A DNA stretch of 64,000 bases from Clostridium sp. AT4 (GCF_001517625.2 NZ_LN999828.1:1132303-1196302); one strand, 5' to 3'. Shown: positions 7,816-19,629, counted from the stretch's first letter. Program-made: numbers and translations. Notes: generated by a model not told the origin, from the letters alone.

Positions 7816-9912
7816 ATGAAAAAGGTATCAGATTATTTTGGATGTAAGGTATTTGACGACAGAGTAATGAAAGCAAGACTGTCATCAAAGGTATATCAGT
7901 CGCTGAGAAAAACCATTGATGAAGGCGCAAAGCTTGATATCAGTGTGGCGAATGCCGTTGCGGCAGCCATGAAAGATTGGGCGGTTGAAAATGGAGCGAC
8001 ACATTATACACACTGGTTTCAGCCCCTTACCGGCGTAACGGCAGAAAAGCATGACAGTTTTATTTCCCCGTCGCCGGATGGCGGTGTGATTATGGAATTT
8101 TCAGGAAAAGAACTGATCAAGGGAGAACCTGACGCATCTTCTTTTCCGTCCGGCGGCCTTAGGGCTACCTTTGAGGCAAGGGGATATACGGCATGGGATC
8201 CTACCTCATACGCATTTATTAAAGGGAAGTCACTGTGCATCCCCACTGCATTCTGTTCTTATGGGGGAGAGGCGCTTGATAAAAAAACTCCCCTTCTCCG
8301 CTCCATGGAAGCCTTAAACAGACAGGCTATGCGTATCCTCCATCTTTTTGGAAATGAGGATGTGAAATGTGTCCGCACCTCGGTCGGTCCGGAGCAGGAG
8401 TATTTCCTTATTACAGAGGAAATGTATGAGCAGAGAAAGGATATCCGTTTTACAGGGCGTACCCTTTTCGGCGCGAAGCCGCCAAAGGGGCAGGAGATGG
8501 ATGATCATTATTTTGGCGTAATTAAGCCGAGAGTAGCCGCCTATATGGATGAGCTGAATGAAGAACTCTGGAAGCTGGGGATTCTTGCAAAAACAGAGCA
8601 TAACGAAGTAGCTCCGGCACAGCACGAGCTTGCCCCCATCTATACCACAACCAATATTGCAACCGATCATAATCAGCTTACTATGGAAATAATGCAGAAG
8701 GTAGCGGCAAAGCATGGTCTGGTATGCCTTCTCCACGAAAAGCCTTTTGCAGGAGTCAATGGAAGCGGTAAGCACAACAACTGGTCCCTGGCAACGGATA
8801 AGGGCGTAAACCTGCTTTCGCCGGGTGAAACACCCTATGAGAACGCACAGTTTTTATTATTCCTGTGTGCAGTGATCAAAGCGGTAGATGATTATCAGGA
8901 TCTGCTCCGCCTTTCCGTGGCAACAGCAGGAAATGATCACCGGCTTGGAGCAAATGAAGCGCCTCCCGCAGTGGTATCCATCTTCCTTGGAGATGAATTA
9001 AACGGGGTTCTGGAGGCAATAGAGAACGATACCCCATATGCGGGCACAGAAAAAACCCAGATGAAGCTGGGAGTAAATGTGCTCCCCAAATTTAACAGGG
9101 ATACCACGGATCGCAACCGTACTTCACCCTTTGCATTTACCGGAAATAAGTTCGAGTTCCGTATGCTGGGCTCATCCAACAGTATTGCCTGCGCCAATAT
9201 CATGTTAAACAGCGCAGTAGCCGAAAGCCTGAAAATCTATGCAGACCGACTGGAAAAAGCAGAGGATTTTGAAAGCGCTTTACATGAAATGATCCGAAAG
9301 ACCATCAAAGACCATAAGCATATTATCTTTAATGGAAATGGATATGATGATACATGGATTAAGGAAGCTACGGAGAAGAGGGGACTTCTCAACTACCGGA
9401 CCACGCCAGACTGCATGCCTCATCTTCTGGATGAAAAAAATGTACGGATGCTTACCTCCCATAAAGTATTTTCAGAGGCAGAATTAAAATCCAGATGCGA
9501 GATCATGCTGGATAACTACTGCAAGACCGTGCTGATCGAGGCAAACACCATGATCGATATGGCAAAAACAGAGATTGCCCCGGCCGTAAGCGAATACGTA
9601 CTGGAGCTTGCCAAAACAGCGGCTGCAAAGAAAGCGGCAGAGAGCTCGATTTCCTGCAATTATGAAACCGGACTGCTGAAGAAGCTGGCAATTCTGGAGG
9701 ATCAGATCATGATCAAGGCAGAGGAATTGGAGGATGCAGTGCTTAAGGTTCAGGATATTACGGATATCACTGAGGAATCCTGCATGATCCGGGACAGGGT
9801 TTTAAGTAAAATGGGAGAGCTGCGAATCGCCTGCGACAGTGCAGAAACCATGACCGCAAAGAAATTCTGGCCCTTCCCGACTTACGGAGATTTATTATTC
9901 AGCGTAAGATAA
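7816..9912 (+). CDS. glnN: Glutamine synthetase type III
   Basis: ATP-dependent amidation of glutamate. The 698-residue length and the motifs 'GPEQEYFLI', '[14 protein letters not shown]', '[14 protein letters not shown]' and '[13 protein letters not shown]' are characteristic of the large dodecameric type III enzymes. The start has GGAGAGGAG 7-14 bases upstream. It heads an operon with the ammonium transporter (49-base gap) and asnB, preceded by its own promoter and a conditional terminator. It is probably the main ammonium-assimilating synthetase here, the neighbouring 403-residue glnA being atypical. Confidence 0.96.
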   Translation: MKKVSDYFGCKVFDDRVMKARLSSKVYQSLRKTIDEGAKLDISVANAVAAAMKDWAVENGATHYTHWFQPLTGVTAEKHDSFISPSPDGGVIMEFSGKELIKGEPDASSFPSGGLRATFEARGYTAWDPTSYAFIKGKSLCIPTAFCSYGGEALDKKTPLLRSMEALNRQAMRILHLFGNEDVKCVRTSVGPEQEYFLITEEMYEQRKDIRFTGRTLFGAKPPKGQEMDDHYFGVIKPRVAAYMDELNEELWKLGILAKTEHNEVAPAQHELAPIYTTTNIATDHNQLTMEIMQKVAAKHGLVCLLHEKPFAGVNGSGKHNNWSLATDKGVNLLSPGETPYENAQFLLFLCAVIKAVDDYQDLLRLSVATAGNDHRLGANEAPPAVVSIFLGDELNGVLEAIENDTPYAGTEKTQMKLGVNVLPKFNRDTTDRNRTSPFAFTGNKFEFRMLGSSNSIACANIMLNSAVAESLKIYADRLEKAEDFESALHEMIRKTIKDHKHIIFNGNGYDDTWIKEATEKRGLLNYRTTPDCMPHLLDEKNVRMLTSHKVFSEAELKSRCEIMLDNYCKTVLIEANTMIDMAKTEIAPAVSEYVLELAKTAAAKKAAESSISCNYETGLLKKLAILEDQIMIKAEELEDAVLKVQDITDITEESCMIRDRVLSKMGELRIACDSAETMTAKKFWPFPTYGDLLFSVR

Positions 9913-9961
9913 GTTTCGGCGGAAACTCTGGATCATACAACAACAGAAAGAAGGAATGTTT

Positions 9962-11674
9962 ATGACGTACAGTGCGGTTAACACAATCTGGGTACTGTTT
10001 GGAGCAGCAATGGTATTTTTCATGCAGGCAGGTTTTTCTATGTGTGAAGCAGGTTTTACCAGAGCAAAAAATACCGGAAATATCCTGATGAAAAATCTGA
10101 TGGACTTTTGCATTGGCACTCCTGCCTTCTGGCTGGTAGGCTTTGGACTTATGTTCGGCGCAGGTTCCGGCGTCATAGGAACCTTTGATCCCCTGGTCGG
10201 AGGAGATTACAGCCACATCCTGCCTGCCGGTGTCCCCCTTTGGGCGTTTGTGATATTTCAAACTGTATTCTGCGCCACATCAGCCACAATCGTTTCCGGA
10301 GCAATGGCAGAGAGAACAAAATTCAGCGCTTACTGCATTTATTCCGCTGCGATCTCGTTGCTGATCTATCCGGTTTCCGGTCACTGGATCTGGGGAGGCG
10401 GCTGGATTGCGCAGATGGGCTTTCATGATTTTGCAGGTTCTACGGCAGTACATATGGTAGGCGGTGTCTGCGCTTTGATCGGCGCCAAAATTCTTGGTCC
10501 CCGTATTGGAAAATATGATAAAAACGGAAAACCGCAGGCAATTCTGGGACATAATCTTTCCTTTGCAGCCCTTGGAGTGTTTATTCTCTGGTTCTGCTGG
10601 TTCGGATTTAACGGCGCGTCTACGGTAGGCATGGACAGTGACGCGCTGATGGATACGGCGGGACGGGTATTTTTCAATACAAATATGGCGGCAGCCGTAG
10701 CCTGCTGTACGACCCTGCTGTTCACGTGGATTCGTTATAAAAAGCCGGATGTTTCCATGACGTATAACGCGGCGCTGGCAGGTCTTGTCGGAATTACGGC
10801 CGGATGTGACGCGGTAAGTCCGGTTGGGGCAGCTGTTATTGGGATCATATGCGGAATCCTTATTGTTCTGGCAGTAGAGTTTTTTGATAAGATCGCCAAA
10901 ATTGACGACCCTGTGGGCGCTGTGTCCGTTCACTGCGTGTGCGGCGCGACAGGAACCATACTCACCGGCCTGTTTGCAACAGGCGTAACGACAGAAGCAG
11001 GTCTTTTTTATGGCGGCGGAGTCCATCTGTTGGCAGTTCAGGCAGCAGGCGTCGTCTCTGTGGCAATATACGTGGCGGTTGTTATTACGATTGTATTTCT
11101 AGCGATCAAATATACCATTGGGCTCCGGGCCGATGCAGAGGATGAGATTGCCGGACTGGACGTATCAGAACACGGTCTTTTAACCGCCTATGCAGGCTTT
11201 GCAATGCAGCCGGATATTGCGGCAGAGGGTGAGGCTGTTCCGGCTGCAGTAACCGGAGAGGTTCCGGCTGCAGAAGCGATTCCGGTTAAAAAAGTGCCGT
11301 CTTTTGAAGAAGGAACCCCTAAATTTACGAAAATTGAGATCGTATGCAGGGAATCCAAATTTGAAGCGCTGAAGAATGCAATGATGAAACTCGGTATTAC
11401 CGGTATGACCGTATCCCATGTATTAGGCTGCGGCGCACAGAAAGGGAAACCGGAGTATTACCGTGGAGTACAGGTAGAAGCCAGCCTGCTCCCGAAGGTA
11501 CAGGTGGAGATTGTAGTCAGTGCGGTTCCGGTCCGTAAGGTGATTGAAACGGCAAAGAAGGTTCTTTATACCGGCCATATCGGAGACGGCAAGATTTTTG
11601 TTTATGATGTGGAAAATGTAGTAAAGGTAAGAACAGGAGAAGAGGGCTTTGACGCCCTGCAGGACGTAGAATAA
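9962..11674 (+). CDS. amt: Ammonium transporter fused to a C-terminal PII domain
   Basis: Residues 1 to about 400 are an Amt/Rh channel with the usual 11 membrane segments ('GFSMCEAGFTRAKNT', 'FNGASTVGMDSDAL', 'DDPVGAVSVHCVCGATG'). After a low-complexity linker rich in Ala, Glu, Pro and Val (about 415-450) comes a complete PII signalling domain (about 456-570) with 'LPKVQVEIVVS' and 'YTGHIGDGKIFV'. The T-loop reads 'YYRGVQV': the tyrosine uridylylated in enterobacterial PII (RGAEY) is Val. The fused PII probably gates the channel by binding ATP/ADP and 2-oxoglutarate. ATG 9962 is preferred to ATG 9956 because AAGGA is properly spaced only from the former. Confidence 0.94.
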   Translation: MTYSAVNTIWVLFGAAMVFFMQAGFSMCEAGFTRAKNTGNILMKNLMDFCIGTPAFWLVGFGLMFGAGSGVIGTFDPLVGGDYSHILPAGVPLWAFVIFQTVFCATSATIVSGAMAERTKFSAYCIYSAAISLLIYPVSGHWIWGGGWIAQMGFHDFAGSTAVHMVGGVCALIGAKILGPRIGKYDKNGKPQAILGHNLSFAALGVFILWFCWFGFNGASTVGMDSDALMDTAGRVFFNTNMAAAVACCTTLLFTWIRYKKPDVSMTYNAALAGLVGITAGCDAVSPVGAAVIGIICGILIVLAVEFFDKIAKIDDPVGAVSVHCVCGATGTILTGLFATGVTTEAGLFYGGGVHLLAVQAAGVVSVAIYVAVVITIVFLAIKYTIGLRADAEDEIAGLDVSEHGLLTAYAGFAMQPDIAAEGEAVPAAVTGEVPAAEAIPVKKVPSFEEGTPKFTKIEIVCRESKFEALKNAMMKLGITGMTVSHVLGCGAQKGKPEYYRGVQVEASLLPKVQVEIVVSAVPVRKVIETAKKVLYTGHIGDGKIFVYDVENVVKVRTGEEGFDALQDVE

Positions 11675-11708
11675 AAAAGGAAACTTAAGATTTTGGAGGT
11701 ATGTTCCT

Positions 11709-13289
11709 ATGTGTTCCATCATGGGTTATTGCAGCCGCAATGCGGTTCTGAGCAGTTTTATGGAAGGATTTCAAAAAACCATATCAAGGGGGCCGGATGA
11801 CAGCAGAGTGGTTGAAACGAGCGATGGAATTCTTGGATTCCACCGATTAGCCATTATGGGCCTGACTCCGTCGGGAATGCAGCCCTTCCGGCTCGGAAAC
11901 AGCTATGTAGTCTGTAATGGAGAAATTTATGGATTTGAGAAGCTGAAAAAAGAGCTGTCAGTAAAATATACGTTTGAAAGCAATTCGGATTGTGAAATTC
12001 TGCTGCCAATGTATCGGGAATACGGCACAGATATGTTTGCCATGCTGGATGCGGAATTTGCCTGCATCCTCTACGATGGGGAAGCAGGGGAGTTTATCGC
12101 AGCAAGAGATCCCATTGGAATCCGCCCACTGTATTATGGATATGATAAAGATCACGCGATCATATTTGCCAGTGAACCCAAAAATCTGACAGGGCTTACG
12201 GACAGGATCATGCCGTTTCCTCCGGGACATTATTATAAAAAGGGACAGTTTATCTGTTACTGCGATATAGCCAAAGTCCATAGGATCTGTTATGATGATC
12301 TGGAAACTGCCTGCGGGAAGATTCATGATAAGCTGGTGGCAGGTGTGGAGAAACGCCTGATAGCAGATGCAAAGGTGGGATTCCTGCTTTCCGGCGGCCT
12401 GGATTCGTCCTTAGTGTGTGCGATTGCAGCAAAGAAAAGCAGCGAGCCGATCAAGACCTTTGCCATCGGAATGAGCGAAGATGCCATCGACTTAAAATAT
12501 GCAAGGCAGGTGGCGGATTATATAGGAAGCGACCATACAGAGGTTTACATGACGCCGGATGAGGTACTGTCCTCTCTGAAAAATGTGATTCAGCTGTTAG
12601 GAACCTATGATATAACCACAATCCGCGCATCCATAGGAATGTATCTGGTGTGTAAGGCAATCCATAACCAGACAGATATCCGAGTTCTTTTAACTGGAGA
12701 GATCTCAGACGAGCTGTTCGGCTATAAATATACAGACTTTGCACCGGACGGGAAGGCTTTTCAGGAGGAATCCCAGAAACGGGTTCGTGAACTGCATATG
12801 TACGATGTACTGCGTGCAGACCGCTGTATTTCTGTAAACTCCCTGGAGGCAAGGGTTCCCTTTGGAGATCTTGATTTCGTAAAGTATGTGATGGCGCTGG
12901 ATCCGGAATTGAAACTGAATACCTACGGAAAGGGAAAATATCTGCTCCGCCATGCCTTCGAACAGGGCGGTTATCTTCCGGACACAATCCTTTGGAGAGA
13001 GAAAGCTGCCTTTTCAGATGCAGTAGGCCATTCCATGGTTGATTATCTGAAGGAATATGCAGAAAGCCAATATACAGATGAAGAATTTAAAAGCAGATGT
13101 GAACGTTATATGTATGCCCGTCCTTTTACAAAAGAGTCATTATTATACAGGGAGATTTTTGAAACTTTCTATCCGGGACAGGCAGAGATGGTAGTTGATT
13201 TTTGGATGCCAAACAAAACGTGGAAGGGATGTAACGTAAATGACCCATCTGCGCGTGTGCTTTCTAACTACGGAGACAGCGGAAAATAA
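11709..13289 (+). CDS. asnB: Asparagine synthase, glutamine-hydrolysing
   Basis: Transfers the amide of glutamine to aspartate. The 526-residue protein has the class II glutaminase N-terminus with catalytic Cys2 ('MCSIMGYCS', 'RGPDDSRVV', 'VCNGEIYGF') and a C-terminal ATP-pyrophosphatase synthetase domain ('FLLSGGLDSSLV', 'GEISDELFGYKY'). TTGGAGGT lies just upstream of the start. Third gene of the glnN operon, 34 bases after amt. Confidence 0.95.
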   Translation: MCSIMGYCSRNAVLSSFMEGFQKTISRGPDDSRVVETSDGILGFHRLAIMGLTPSGMQPFRLGNSYVVCNGEIYGFEKLKKELSVKYTFESNSDCEILLPMYREYGTDMFAMLDAEFACILYDGEAGEFIAARDPIGIRPLYYGYDKDHAIIFASEPKNLTGLTDRIMPFPPGHYYKKGQFICYCDIAKVHRICYDDLETACGKIHDKLVAGVEKRLIADAKVGFLLSGGLDSSLVCAIAAKKSSEPIKTFAIGMSEDAIDLKYARQVADYIGSDHTEVYMTPDEVLSSLKNVIQLLGTYDITTIRASIGMYLVCKAIHNQTDIRVLLTGEISDELFGYKYTDFAPDGKAFQEESQKRVRELHMYDVLRADRCISVNSLEARVPFGDLDFVKYVMALDPELKLNTYGKGKYLLRHAFEQGGYLPDTILWREKAAFSDAVGHSMVDYLKEYAESQYTDEEFKSRCERYMYARPFTKESLLYREIFETFYPGQAEMVVDFWMPNKTWKGCNVNDPSARVLSNYGDSGK

Positions 13290-13521
13290 AATAACCACTC
13301 TTTTTTCTGTATGATCGCTAAAGTTCTGTAATTATTATTAAAATACAGATTCGAAACCCTGTCCCTGTGGCTGGAGCGTCACGCAGTACAATAGGATAAG
13401 GAGATATGTGGAAAGAGTTTTACCATATGGCAAATGACTACGTTGATCATATTACTCTTTCAGACCTGATGGGACAGAATATCCGAAGCGATAGGGCTGA
13501 GCGAATTTCAGAAAAAACGGA
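13290..13521. other. Intergenic region asnB-pyrG
   Basis: 232 bases between the asnB stop and the pyrG promoter. It holds an AT-rich hairpin without a T run (13326-13348, CTGTA/TACAG) and one short reading frame (see next entry). No tRNA or clear terminator was recognised, so asnB transcription may partly run into pyrG. Confidence 0.4.

Positions 13522-13525
<4 letters not shown>
13406..13525 (+). CDS. Possible 39-residue peptide upstream of pyrG
   Basis: ATG 13406 opens a 39-codon frame beginning MWKEFYHMANDYV and ending inside the pyrG -35 box. AAGGAG (13398-13403) is only two bases from the ATG, which is unusually tight; a second in-frame ATG lies at 13427. Composition is protein-like but no family was recognised. 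It could be a leftover or chance frame. Confidence 0.2.
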
Positions 13526-15246
<1,721 letters not shown>

Positions 15247-15256
15247 GAGTAGAAAT

Positions 15257-15414
15257 ATGTGTGGAATTATCGGATTCGCAGGAAATACAGAGGCGGTTTC
15301 CGTACTGTTGGACGGTTTAAAACGGCTGGAATACAGAGGATATGATTCGGCAGGCGTTGCGGTTGTGATATTGATAAACCGAGAAATCTGGCAAAATCGG
15401 TTACGGTAGAGTAA
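15257..15414 (+). pseudogene. glmS: Internally deleted glmS relic (glucosamine-6-phosphate synthase)
   Basis: The frame from ATG 15257 encodes the start of GlmS: 'MCGIIGFAG' with nucleophile Cys2, then '[13 protein letters not shown]'. From 15367 a different frame encodes '[15 protein letters not shown]' and a stop at 15412, which is the conserved last 15 residues of GlmS. About 36 N-terminal codons are thus joined to the extreme C-terminus, with all of the roughly 550 residues between them missing and the frames out of register. The N-terminal frame stops at 15407. It has a ribosome-binding site (TAGGAG) and sits between pyrG and purF, two other glutamine amidotransferases. Confidence 0.85.
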
Positions 15415-15442
15415 GGAAAGATCAGTAGGAGGAAATAACGGG

Positions 15443-16867
15443 ATGGGAATTCATGAGGAATGCGGCGTATTTGGAGTAATGAACAAAAAAAAGGAGCCTG
15501 TGGCAGAGCTGGTTTATTACGGACTCTATGCATTGCAGCACAGAGGACAGGAAAGCTGCGGGATCGTTGTCAATGACGACGGAGTATTTTCTTCCTATAA
15601 AGACCTTGGGCTTGTAAGCGAAGTATTTTCTAAAGATACACTATCCCATCTGCCGGAGGGAACTATAGCTGTGGGACATGTAAGATATGGAACCACAGGA
15701 GGAAACACGAGAAGCAACTGCCAGCCCATTGAAGTCAATCACCAGAAGGGGAAAATGGCTCTGGCTCACAATGGAAATCTGAGCAATGCTCTGGAGCTTC
15801 GCGACAGGCTGGAGTTGTCAGGAGCTATTTTTCATACCACCAGCGATACGGAAACCATCGCATATATTATTACCAGAGAACGGCTGAAGACACCCAGTAT
15901 TGAAGAAGCTGTAAGCAATGCGATGGAGTCGCTGGAAGGGGCCTATTCCCTGGTTCTTATGTCTTCCACGAAGATGATCGCCGCCCGCGACCCCTATGGC
16001 TTCAGACCCCTGTGCTATGGAAAGATGCCGGACGGCGCTTATGTTGTGGCTTCAGAAAGCTGCGCATTGTCAGCAGTGGGGGCAGAGTTTATCAGAGACG
16101 TACTGCCGGGAGAAATCCTGGTTTTTCATCCGGATGGTGTGGAATCCAGAAGAGAGCATTGCGGAAAACAGAAGAAAAAAACCTGTATTTTTGAGTATAT
16201 CTATTTTGCCAGACCGGATTCTGTGATAGACGGAGTATCTGTCCATGAATCGCGGATAAGGGCTGGGGAACTGCTGGCGGAGACCTATCCGGCAGACGCG
16301 GATATTGTGATCGGAGTTCCGGACAGCGGTCTGGACGCTGCCCTGGGCTTTGCTAAAAAATCCGGCATTCCCTATGGCATAGGACTGATTAAAAACAAAT
16401 ATATTGGACGGACGTTTATATCTCCGGGGCAGAGCGAACGTCTGGATCAGGTAAAAATCAAGCTTTCTCCTGTAAAAAGTGTGATTGAGGGGAAAAATGT
16501 GGTTCTGATCGATGATTCCATTGTCAGAGGAACGACCAGCAGGCGTATCGTAAAGCTTTTGCGCGAAGCGGGAGCAAAGGAGATCCATATGAGGATTTCC
16601 GCGCCTCCCTTCCTGCATCCCTGCTACTATGGAACAGATATTGATTCAGAAGAAAATCTGATTGCCAGCCATCACAGTACAGCGGAAATCGCGAAGTTGA
16701 TCGGAGTCGATTCTCTGGGATATCTGCAGGTGGATCAGCTGAACAGGCTGATTGACGGCAATGACTATTGCGCAGCCTGTTTTCATGGACAATATCCTAC
16801 AAAAATACCAACGGATCTTCGGAAAGACCGATTTGAAAGAAAGCTGTCTGAGAGGAACAATCAGTAG
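15443..16867 (+). CDS. purF: Amidophosphoribosyltransferase
   Basis: First step of purine synthesis: glutamine plus PRPP to phosphoribosylamine. The 474-residue protein begins MGIHEECGVFGV, so a short propeptide precedes catalytic Cys7. It has 'YALQHRGQES', 'LAHNGNLSNA' and the PRPP loop 'VVLIDDSIVRGTTSR'. The C-terminal 'DYCAACFHGQYP' carries cysteines that in the Bacillus enzyme bind a 4Fe-4S cluster. AGGAGGAAA is 8 bases upstream of the ATG. Confidence 0.96.
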   Translation: MGIHEECGVFGVMNKKKEPVAELVYYGLYALQHRGQESCGIVVNDDGVFSSYKDLGLVSEVFSKDTLSHLPEGTIAVGHVRYGTTGGNTRSNCQPIEVNHQKGKMALAHNGNLSNALELRDRLELSGAIFHTTSDTETIAYIITRERLKTPSIEEAVSNAMESLEGAYSLVLMSSTKMIAARDPYGFRPLCYGKMPDGAYVVASESCALSAVGAEFIRDVLPGEILVFHPDGVESRREHCGKQKKKTCIFEYIYFARPDSVIDGVSVHESRIRAGELLAETYPADADIVIGVPDSGLDAALGFAKKSGIPYGIGLIKNKYIGRTFISPGQSERLDQVKIKLSPVKSVIEGKNVVLIDDSIVRGTTSRRIVKLLREAGAKEIHMRISAPPFLHPCYYGTDIDSEENLIASHHSTAEIAKLIGVDSLGYLQVDQLNRLIDGNDYCAACFHGQYPTKIPTDLRKDRFERKLSERNNQ

Positions 16868-16882
16868 AAAGGAATAAAATCT

Positions 16883-18067
16883 ATGATACCGAATACCAAT
16901 TACAATAATCTGAAGGAATCCTATCTGTTTTATCATATTGCCCAGAAAACAAAGAGTTATCTGGAAGAGCATCCGGAGGCGCATCTGTATCGTATGGGAA
17001 TCGGAGACGTATCCCTTCCTCTCTGCGGCGAGGTGATCAAAGCACTTCACAAAGCAGTCGACGATCAGGGGGAAAAGAGCCGTTTTCACGGCTATATGCC
17101 GGAGTGCGGAGACCCTGAACTGAGAAAGATAATTGCTGAATATTATAAAAAAAGAGGCGTAGGGCTTTCACAGAAGGAAGTATTTATTTCCAGCGGGGCA
17201 AGTGACGAGCTGGGAGATATTCTCGATCTGTTTGGCAGGGATAAAACGGTTATGATCATGGAACCGGCCTATCCGGCTTATGTAGACGCCAATATAATCG
17301 CAGGGAATAAAATCATTCACATCCCATCGGGAGAGAAGGAGGGATTTCTTCCGCTGCCGGATGAAAGCGTTACAGCGGATGTCATTTACATCTGCTCCCC
17401 CAATAACCCTACAGGAGCCGTTTTCAATTATGACAAATTAAAGCAGTGGGTAGATTATGCCAACCGCACGGACGCTGTCCTTTTGTTTGACGCCGCATAT
17501 GAGGCGTTTATTGAAGATGAGGATGTTCCCCACAGTATTTTTGAAATAGAGGGGGCAAAAAACTGTGCGATCGAAATATGTTCCCTGTCTAAAACAGCGG
17601 GCTTCACTGGCACCAGATTGGGCTATACAGTGATTCCTGGAGCGCTGAAACGAAACGGGATGAGCTTAAATGAGATGTGGATACGCAACCGTACAACGAA
17701 AACCAACGGGGTATCTTACATTATCCAAAAGGGAGGAGCCGCTGTTTTTACGGAAGAAGGACAGAGGCAGATCCGTGAAAGAATACAGGTTTATAAAAAT
17801 AATGCGAAGGTATTGATGGATGCCCTTGATCAGCTGGGAATCTGGTATTGCGGCGGAAAAAATGCTCCTTATATCTGGATGAAGTGTCCGAATGGAATGG
17901 GAAGCTGGGAATTTTTCGATTATCTGCTTCATGAAATCCAGGTGGTGGGAACTCCGGGAGAAGGCTTTGGAGCCTGCGGCGAGGGATATTTCCGTTTTTC
18001 TACCTTTGGCTCGCCGGAGGATACGAAAGAGGCAGCCGGGCGGCTTGTGAAGCTGCTTGCCCGATAA
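16883..18067 (+). CDS. dapL: LL-diaminopimelate aminotransferase
   Basis: Makes LL-diaminopimelate from tetrahydrodipicolinate with glutamate as amino donor, for lysine and peptidoglycan. The 394-residue class I/II aminotransferase has 'RMGIGDVSLPL' near the start, 'SSGASDELGDI', 'CSPNNPTGAVF' and the PLP-binding lysine in 'SLSKTAGFTGTRLGY'. The gap after purF is 15 bases, so the two are co-transcribed. It closes the nitrogen block; a strong terminator follows. Confidence 0.93.
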   Translation: MIPNTNYNNLKESYLFYHIAQKTKSYLEEHPEAHLYRMGIGDVSLPLCGEVIKALHKAVDDQGEKSRFHGYMPECGDPELRKIIAEYYKKRGVGLSQKEVFISSGASDELGDILDLFGRDKTVMIMEPAYPAYVDANIIAGNKIIHIPSGEKEGFLPLPDESVTADVIYICSPNNPTGAVFNYDKLKQWVDYANRTDAVLLFDAAYEAFIEDEDVPHSIFEIEGAKNCAIEICSLSKTAGFTGTRLGYTVIPGALKRNGMSLNEMWIRNRTTKTNGVSYIIQKGGAAVFTEEGQRQIRERIQVYKNNAKVLMDALDQLGIWYCGGKNAPYIWMKCPNGMGSWEFFDYLLHEIQVVGTPGEGFGACGEGYFRFSTFGSPEDTKEAAGRLVKLLAR

Positions 18068-18074
18068 AAACAAT

Positions 18075-18128
18075 AAAAAGCCAGTGGTATTACATTGCCC
18101 TTTGGGCTGTAAATACGACTGGCTTTTT
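18075..18128. terminator. Bidirectional intrinsic terminator after dapL
   Basis: AAAAAGCCAGT at 18075-18085 pairs with ACTGGCTTTTT at 18118-18128, with further pairing inside. The A and T runs on both sides make it functional on either strand. Confidence 0.9.
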
Positions 18129-18159
18129 ACGGGAAACATGAAAAAAATATAAATATGAA

Positions 18160-18187
18160 TAGACTTTTTCCAGGAGTTCTGTATAAT
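18160..18187 (+). promoter_or_regulatory. Promoter of MATE gene
   Basis: TAGACT (18160-18165), 16-base spacer, TATAAT (18182-18187), 43 bases before the start codon. Confidence 0.6.
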
Positions 18188-18229
18188 GTTAAAAGCAGTC
18201 AAGCAGAAAGAATTTACAAGGAGATTATC

Positions 18230-19612
18230 ATGAGCAAAACAGGGAAAAAGGAGAAAATCAATCTGACAGAGGGAAGTCCGTTCAGGGTCATTATGCAGTT
18301 TACGCTTCCTGTAATAGGAGGGAACCTGTTTCAGCTTTTTTATACATTGGCAGACAGTGTGATCGTAGGAAAAACCCTGGGGACTTCTTCTCTGGCGGCA
18401 GTAGGGGCTACAAGCATTATCGTATATTTTGTGCTGTGCTTTATTCAGGGAATGACAAATGGTTTTGGCATTTACCTGGGACAGAAAGCAGGAGAGGGGA
18501 AGCTGGAAGAGATCAAAAAAGGAGCTGCGGCATCTCTGTGGCTGAGTCTGGTATTTACGGCTGTTATTACGGTTGTATTCTGCGGTCTGGCGCATCCAAT
18601 CCTGAGATTTATGAAAACGCCTGGAGATATTTATAATGAGGCATACGAATATATGTTTATTGTTCTTTTAGGAAGCGGAGCCACCTTTTTTTACAATATG
18701 ATATCCAATATACTGCGGGCTCTTGGAGACAGCCGGACGCCCCTGTACTATCTGGTATTTTCTTCTCTGCTGAATATTGTTCTGGATATCCTGTTTATTG
18801 TGCCTTTTAAGGGCGGTGTTGCAGGTGCTGCATGGGCTACTGTTTTATCTCAGCTTCTGGCTTCTTTATTATGTGCCGTTTCAGGTGTAAGGAGATATGA
18901 GGAGCTAAGGCTGTCACGAAGGGATTTTTCCGGACTAAGGAGGATCTGTATCCGGGAACTCAAAATCGGGTTTCCTATGGGATTTCAGATGTCCGTTATG
19001 TGTATAGGCCAGCTTGCCATGCAGAGTGCGGTTAACGGATTTGGAAGTATGGCTGTGGCCGGTTATACGGCGGCTACGAAAGCGGATCAGGTTTCTGTGC
19101 TTGTCAATAATGCAACTGCGTCCGCTTTGTCTGCATATGTTTCTCAAAATTATGGAGCCGGAAAATGGAAGCGCATTCGTCAGGGAGTACATGCCGCACT
19201 CATCCAGACTCAGTGCCTGAATCTTATGATGGGAGTGGGAATCCTCCTTCTGCGCCGTCCTATTGTGGAAATGTTTCTTGCCAATCCGCCTAAAGAGGTT
19301 ATCTGGTATTCAAATGGTTATCTGAATTGGGTGGCCCCCTGCTATCTGATACTGGGAGCGCTCAGTATCTACCGCTGTGCCGTTCAGAGTATGCAGAATA
19401 CAGCGGCACCTTTTATCGCCTGTATGATTGAACTGGTGATGCGTATTGGAAGCACATTGTTTATCTGTTCCCTGTGGGGATACACAGGAGTATGTATTGC
19501 CACACCTCTTGCATGGATTGGGGCAGGCAGCTATGTAATGTTTGTGTACTACAACAGTATGCAGCGGAAAATGCTGCCTGCAGACTGCCTTTCGGATACT
19601 GTAAAGGGGTAG
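18230..19612 (+). CDS. MATE-family multidrug/organic cation transporter
   Basis: A 460-residue membrane protein with about 12 predicted segments in two halves, matching MATE exporters ('PFRVIMQFTLPVIGGNLFQ' region, 'DSVIVGKTLGTSSLAAVGA', 'SQNYGAGKWKRIRQG'). Exports small organic compounds by Na+ or H+ antiport. ATG 18230 is chosen because AAGGAG lies 7 bases upstream; an in-frame ATG at 18155 lies upstream of the promoter's -10 box. Transcribed alone. Substrate cannot be told. Confidence 0.92.
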   Translation: MSKTGKKEKINLTEGSPFRVIMQFTLPVIGGNLFQLFYTLADSVIVGKTLGTSSLAAVGATSIIVYFVLCFIQGMTNGFGIYLGQKAGEGKLEEIKKGAAASLWLSLVFTAVITVVFCGLAHPILRFMKTPGDIYNEAYEYMFIVLLGSGATFFYNMISNILRALGDSRTPLYYLVFSSLLNIVLDILFIVPFKGGVAGAAWATVLSQLLASLLCAVSGVRRYEELRLSRRDFSGLRRICIRELKIGFPMGFQMSVMCIGQLAMQSAVNGFGSMAVAGYTAATKADQVSVLVNNATASALSAYVSQNYGAGKWKRIRQGVHAALIQTQCLNLMMGVGILLLRRPIVEMFLANPPKEVIWYSNGYLNWVAPCYLILGALSIYRCAVQSMQNTAAPFIACMIELVMRIGSTLFICSLWGYTGVCIATPLAWIGAGSYVMFVYYNSMQRKMLPADCLSDTVKG

Positions 19613-19629
19613 ATGTTAAAACAGTGATA

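Noticed and set aside
7816-9912. Calling both synthetases as redundant copies
   Set aside because: They belong to different GS classes (698-residue type III and a 403-residue type I-like protein), so not a duplication.
10280-11026. 248-residue minus-strand frame
   Set aside because: Antisense to amt; composition rich in Arg, Cys and Ser as expected of a shadow frame.
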